This document shows, piece after piece, positions 61,373-64,000 of a DNA stretch of 64,000 bases (position 1 is its first letter; each line of letters opens with the position of its first letter). The DNA is from Ephydatia muelleri. Lineage: Eukaryota; Porifera; Demospongiae; Spongillida; Spongillidae. The notes beneath the pieces were generated by a model. That model was given only the letters and a program-made list of their open reading frames with translations, did no database searches and was not told the DNA's origin. The position numbers and the translations under genes are program-made. The stretch spans positions 1,808,608 through 1,872,607 of the forward strand of contig JABACO010000016.1 of the NCBI GenBank assembly GCA_013339895.1, read 5' to 3'.

Positions 61373-62205
61373 ATATATGGGAAAGTTCCGAGAAAAGGGA
61401 CCTAGCGTGTATTATAAAAAAGCATAATAAAAATGCCTTACGTTTGAAATGCTATAACTTCCGAAGGGTTAACGCTATCGTCTTCCTATTTTCAGCACTT
61501 CATATTACACCATTTCTCTATGGTAAAATACTTTTTGGGATCTTGCACTTGCTCCTTGCCAGTATTGCAACGTTCGATACCCCACCGGGTTCAAACCCGC
61601 CATAACTTTCTGTAGGAGTAATGAAATCGCTTCAAATTCGGTATGTAGGTAGAGAGGTCCTATACCTATCGATTTGTTCTGTTCGTTAATTTTTATGCCA
61701 TCTGTTACGGAGATACAGTTGAATAAACTACGTGCACGTTTTCCCGCTTGATTCGCGCCAATGTAATAATCCCCGCCTCCCCATACATTGAGCGGAGCGC
61801 AATTTGCCCAAATCATTGGCGCGAAACGAGCGCGAAAATGTGCGCGTAGTTTGTTCAACTGTATCTCCGTAACGGATTGCATAAAAATTAACGAACAGAA
61901 CAAATAGATAGATATAGGACCTCTCCACCTACAAACCGAATTTGAAGCGATTTCATTACTCCTACAGAAAGTTATGGCGGGTTTGAACCCCTTGGGGTAT
62001 CGGACATCGCGATACTGGCATGGAGCATGTTCAAGATCCCAAAATGTATTTTACCATAGAGAAATGGTGTAGTATGAAGTGCTGAAAATAGGAAGACGAT
62101 AGCGTTAACCCTTCGGAAGTTATAGCATTTCAAACGTAAGGCATTTTTATTATGCTTTTTTATTATACACGCTAGGTCCCTTTTCTCGGAAACTTTCCCA
62201 TATAT
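61373..62205. repeat. 833-bp inverted repeat formed by two LINE tails
   Basis: Starts ATATATGGGAAAGTTCC and ends GGAAACTTTCCCATATAT, centred near 61790. The arms share CGCTATCGTCTTCCTATTTT, CCATAACTTTCTGTAGGAG, TGTTCTGTTCGTTAATTTTT and their reverse complements. The LINE ORFs of copies A and B end on its two sides, pointing inward, so each arm is one 3' tail. Confidence 0.85.
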
Positions 62206-62278
62206 CATTTTATTTTTTGTTTTTATATAATTTATTTCAACATAACACACAAGAAACAACTAAAGAAATAAAATACTG

Positions 62279-63400
62279 TTAACCAGTGACAACCAACGAA
62301 GGTCCAGCTCTTGACAGCAGAGCTCTTGCACACGACCTCACCAAAGTGAGGCTGAGTCTGCCATAAATGGAAGCAGTGGCCTGGAACTTGGTGCACCTCA
62401 TGGGTATGGCCAGACGAGTGGCAAGACGCGATTGTGTATCTCGGGCCTCAGCACCCCAGCAGCCATAGGTCTCCACTGCTAGTGGTGTGCATTTCCAGCT
62501 CAACTCGGAGCACTTTGGGTCATTCAAATCATGCTTGTGACACTCCGCCACTAATGCTGCAGACCCTGCCATCACTCCCGCTTCAGACAAAATAGAAGGG
62601 TTTAGCGGTGAGGTAATGGTAAGATCAAATGCAGCAGGCTTCCCAAGAGACCAGTTGGGAGCCAGAACATCTGCTGGTCTGGTGTTGCGTTTGTCATGCC
62701 CAAAGCCACTGCCAACCTTGACTTGGGCAGATACATTAGCTCGCCTACAACACTCTACAAACACATCATGGAGTTTATTGTGTCGGGAAACCACATCGCC
62801 CCCATGCTTGCAAGTAATGGCATGGTGGCCCAAGGGATCCAAGGCAAGACTTGGACAGAAGGCACAGTTGAGGCCCTGAGCCAAGTCCATACCCAGCCAC
62901 CATTTTAAGGCTACTTGGAATCCGGAGGGTCCATGTGCAGGTTAAAACCTGGTTAGGAAAGAACTGAAAGCCAGGCCGCAGGATTGGGGGAAGAAACTGA
63001 TAGCAAACGGGCTCTGTCAGGTAAGGACGAATGGTCAAAAAGAAGCTTAAATTGGCGATTCTCAATCTTACTAGACAGAGCATGCTGACAGCATGGTGAG
63101 GAGACAATGTCATCTAGAGTGATGGCATCAGCAGGTGGAATGAGTGCATTGAAGAGGTTCACTGAAGCGAGCAGGTGGGACATGGACACTAAACACTGCT
63201 CAGATGCACTTACAGATGAAATGTAGGCTGCTGACGAGTGGTGTGAGAGGCTACGTAGACCCATCCACCCCTGCTAAGAGAGAGTTGGGCCTGTTGCCAA
63301 AGGCATCCACTGCAGTGCATTCAGCAAAAGCATGATGAAGTCATTATCAAACATTTGCAGTGCATCAGCCATAAGAGAGGGAGGTATAGAACGAGCAAGA
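62279..63400 (-). mobile_element. RLE-type LINE, 3' part (copy B)
   Basis: Minus strand: LARSIPPSLMADALQMFDND (about 63400-63340), GLRSLSHHSSAAYISS, and after a frame change near 62900, CAFCPSLALDPLGHHAITC, KHGGDVVSRHNKLHDVF, RPADVLAPNW and KPAAFDLTITSPL, then PLAVETYGCWG and stop. It has the same domain order as copy A, in opposite orientation. Copy B's endonuclease half is open across 203 codons. It lies head-on to copy A, tail to tail. Confidence 0.7.
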
Positions 63401-63473
63401 ACATTTCCCGCTAGTTTCGCGGATATTGTACAGTGTATACGTTAGACCCACCCGCGAAACTAGCGGGAAATGT
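63401..63473. mobile_element. Small hairpin element
   Basis: ACATTTCCCGCTAGTTTCGC and its reverse complement surround a ~30-bp loop (73 bp in all). It sits at the truncated 5' end of LINE copy B, just outside the tail of copy C. Confidence 0.75.
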
Positions 63474-63489
63474 GCTTTAACTTAGAAAG

Positions 63490-64000
63490 CAAATATCTTA
63501 TCACCTGTTGAAGTAAAAATTAACGAAAAGGATATTTAAGTACCTCAAGAGCTTCTCTAACTGGAAACCGAATTTGAGGCAATGCCGACACTCCTGCAGA
63601 GAAATACTCGTGTTTCGAACCCCTGAAGGTAAGACCTCTTGTATTTTCCCCAGGAAGTGGAGCTAAGAGACATTATTCGATTTATCCATAGAGAGATGGT
63701 GTGGCATCATGTGGTGAAAATAGGAAGTCGACAGCATTAACCGTTCGGATGCTACGACGATTCACGTGCAGAGCATTTTTATAGTTATAATGTTATAAAA
63801 CATAGGGCATTTTCGCGGAAACTGTCCCATATATGTTAATGATAATGACTACACACATGTACAATACAGACACATTATTGCTATACAATTTATTTTAATG
63901 AATCACAGTTCTACTTATAAACACAACTAATCAACCTACAGTTCCACTAACCTACCCTTGGACAGCTTCCCTTCCCATGATGGCCCTTGCCACAGACCTC
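63490..64000 (-). mobile_element. RLE-type LINE, extreme 3' end (copy C, runs off right edge)
   Basis: 63952-64000 encodes RSVARAIMGREAVQG and stop, matching the LVRxxARAxLxR ending of copies A and B. Downstream on the minus strand the shared tail follows: CATATATGGGACAGTTTC, then CCGAACGGTTAATGCTGTCG, then ACTTCCTATTTTCACCAC. The tail ends near 63490. Confidence 0.65.

Noticed and set aside
61560-61610. tRNA B-box-like word GGTTCAAACCC in the LINE tail
   Set aside because: No A-box or cloverleaf could be fitted around it, and it occurs within a conserved LINE 3' tail; not called as a tRNA or SINE.

Overview
The window is eukaryotic. It has spliced genes with GT-AG introns, AATAAA-type sites, long CA/GT microsatellites and many transposon remnants. 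The gene content points to an invertebrate animal: a DENND1-type DENN protein, an hnRNP H/F-like protein, a NACHT-LRR receptor with an N-terminal Death domain, an ankyrin-ROC-COR-Death ROCO protein and a CARD-transmembrane protein. That mix fits a sponge best, or another early-branching metazoan; this is inference, since no database search was possible. A run of 100 N at 46501-46600 is a scaffold gap. Several one- or two-base frame breaks may be assembly errors or real decay.

Left part (1-8.3 kb, minus strand): the 5' half of a DENND1-like gene runs off the left edge. Upstream of it is a complete seven-exon hnRNP H/F-like gene (624 codons plus stop) with four quasi-RRMs. From 9.7 to 11.3 kb there are three plus-strand laminin-EGF exons, one with an in-frame stop, so probably a decaying gene. 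From 11.9 to 14 kb the sequence is mostly CA/GT repeat.

Middle (14-45 kb): a plus-strand ROCO gene (ANK repeats, ROC GTPase, COR, Death; about 14.2/16.5-22.5 kb) and a plus-strand NLR gene (Death-NACHT-LRR; 38.4-44.7 kb; 926 codons). Between them lies a transposon graveyard. It holds hAT fragments, a TIR-bounded element with Ulp1-protease and PHD remnants, foldback elements, and a 6.2-kb CACTA/EnSpm-like transposon (32208-38377). That transposon keeps a 15-exon transposase, broken by a single extra base, and a divergent second gene. Its right end lies 37 bp from the NLR start codon.

Right part (45-64 kb): the C-terminal end of a hAT transposase is split by a 3.8-kb CACTG-ended element. Next comes a four-exon plus-strand gene encoding a CARD, a Ser/Gly/Thr linker and a C-terminal membrane segment (158 aa). 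Several broken copies follow of a LINE whose C-terminus looks like an R2-type restriction-like endonuclease. Two of these copies face tail to tail and form an 833-bp palindrome.

Functionally, three plus-strand death-fold proteins of three architectures (ROCO-Death, Death-NACHT-LRR, CARD-TM) lie within about 41 kb. This could be an innate-immune or cell-death signalling neighbourhood. A working connection between them is a hypothesis, not something the sequence proves.
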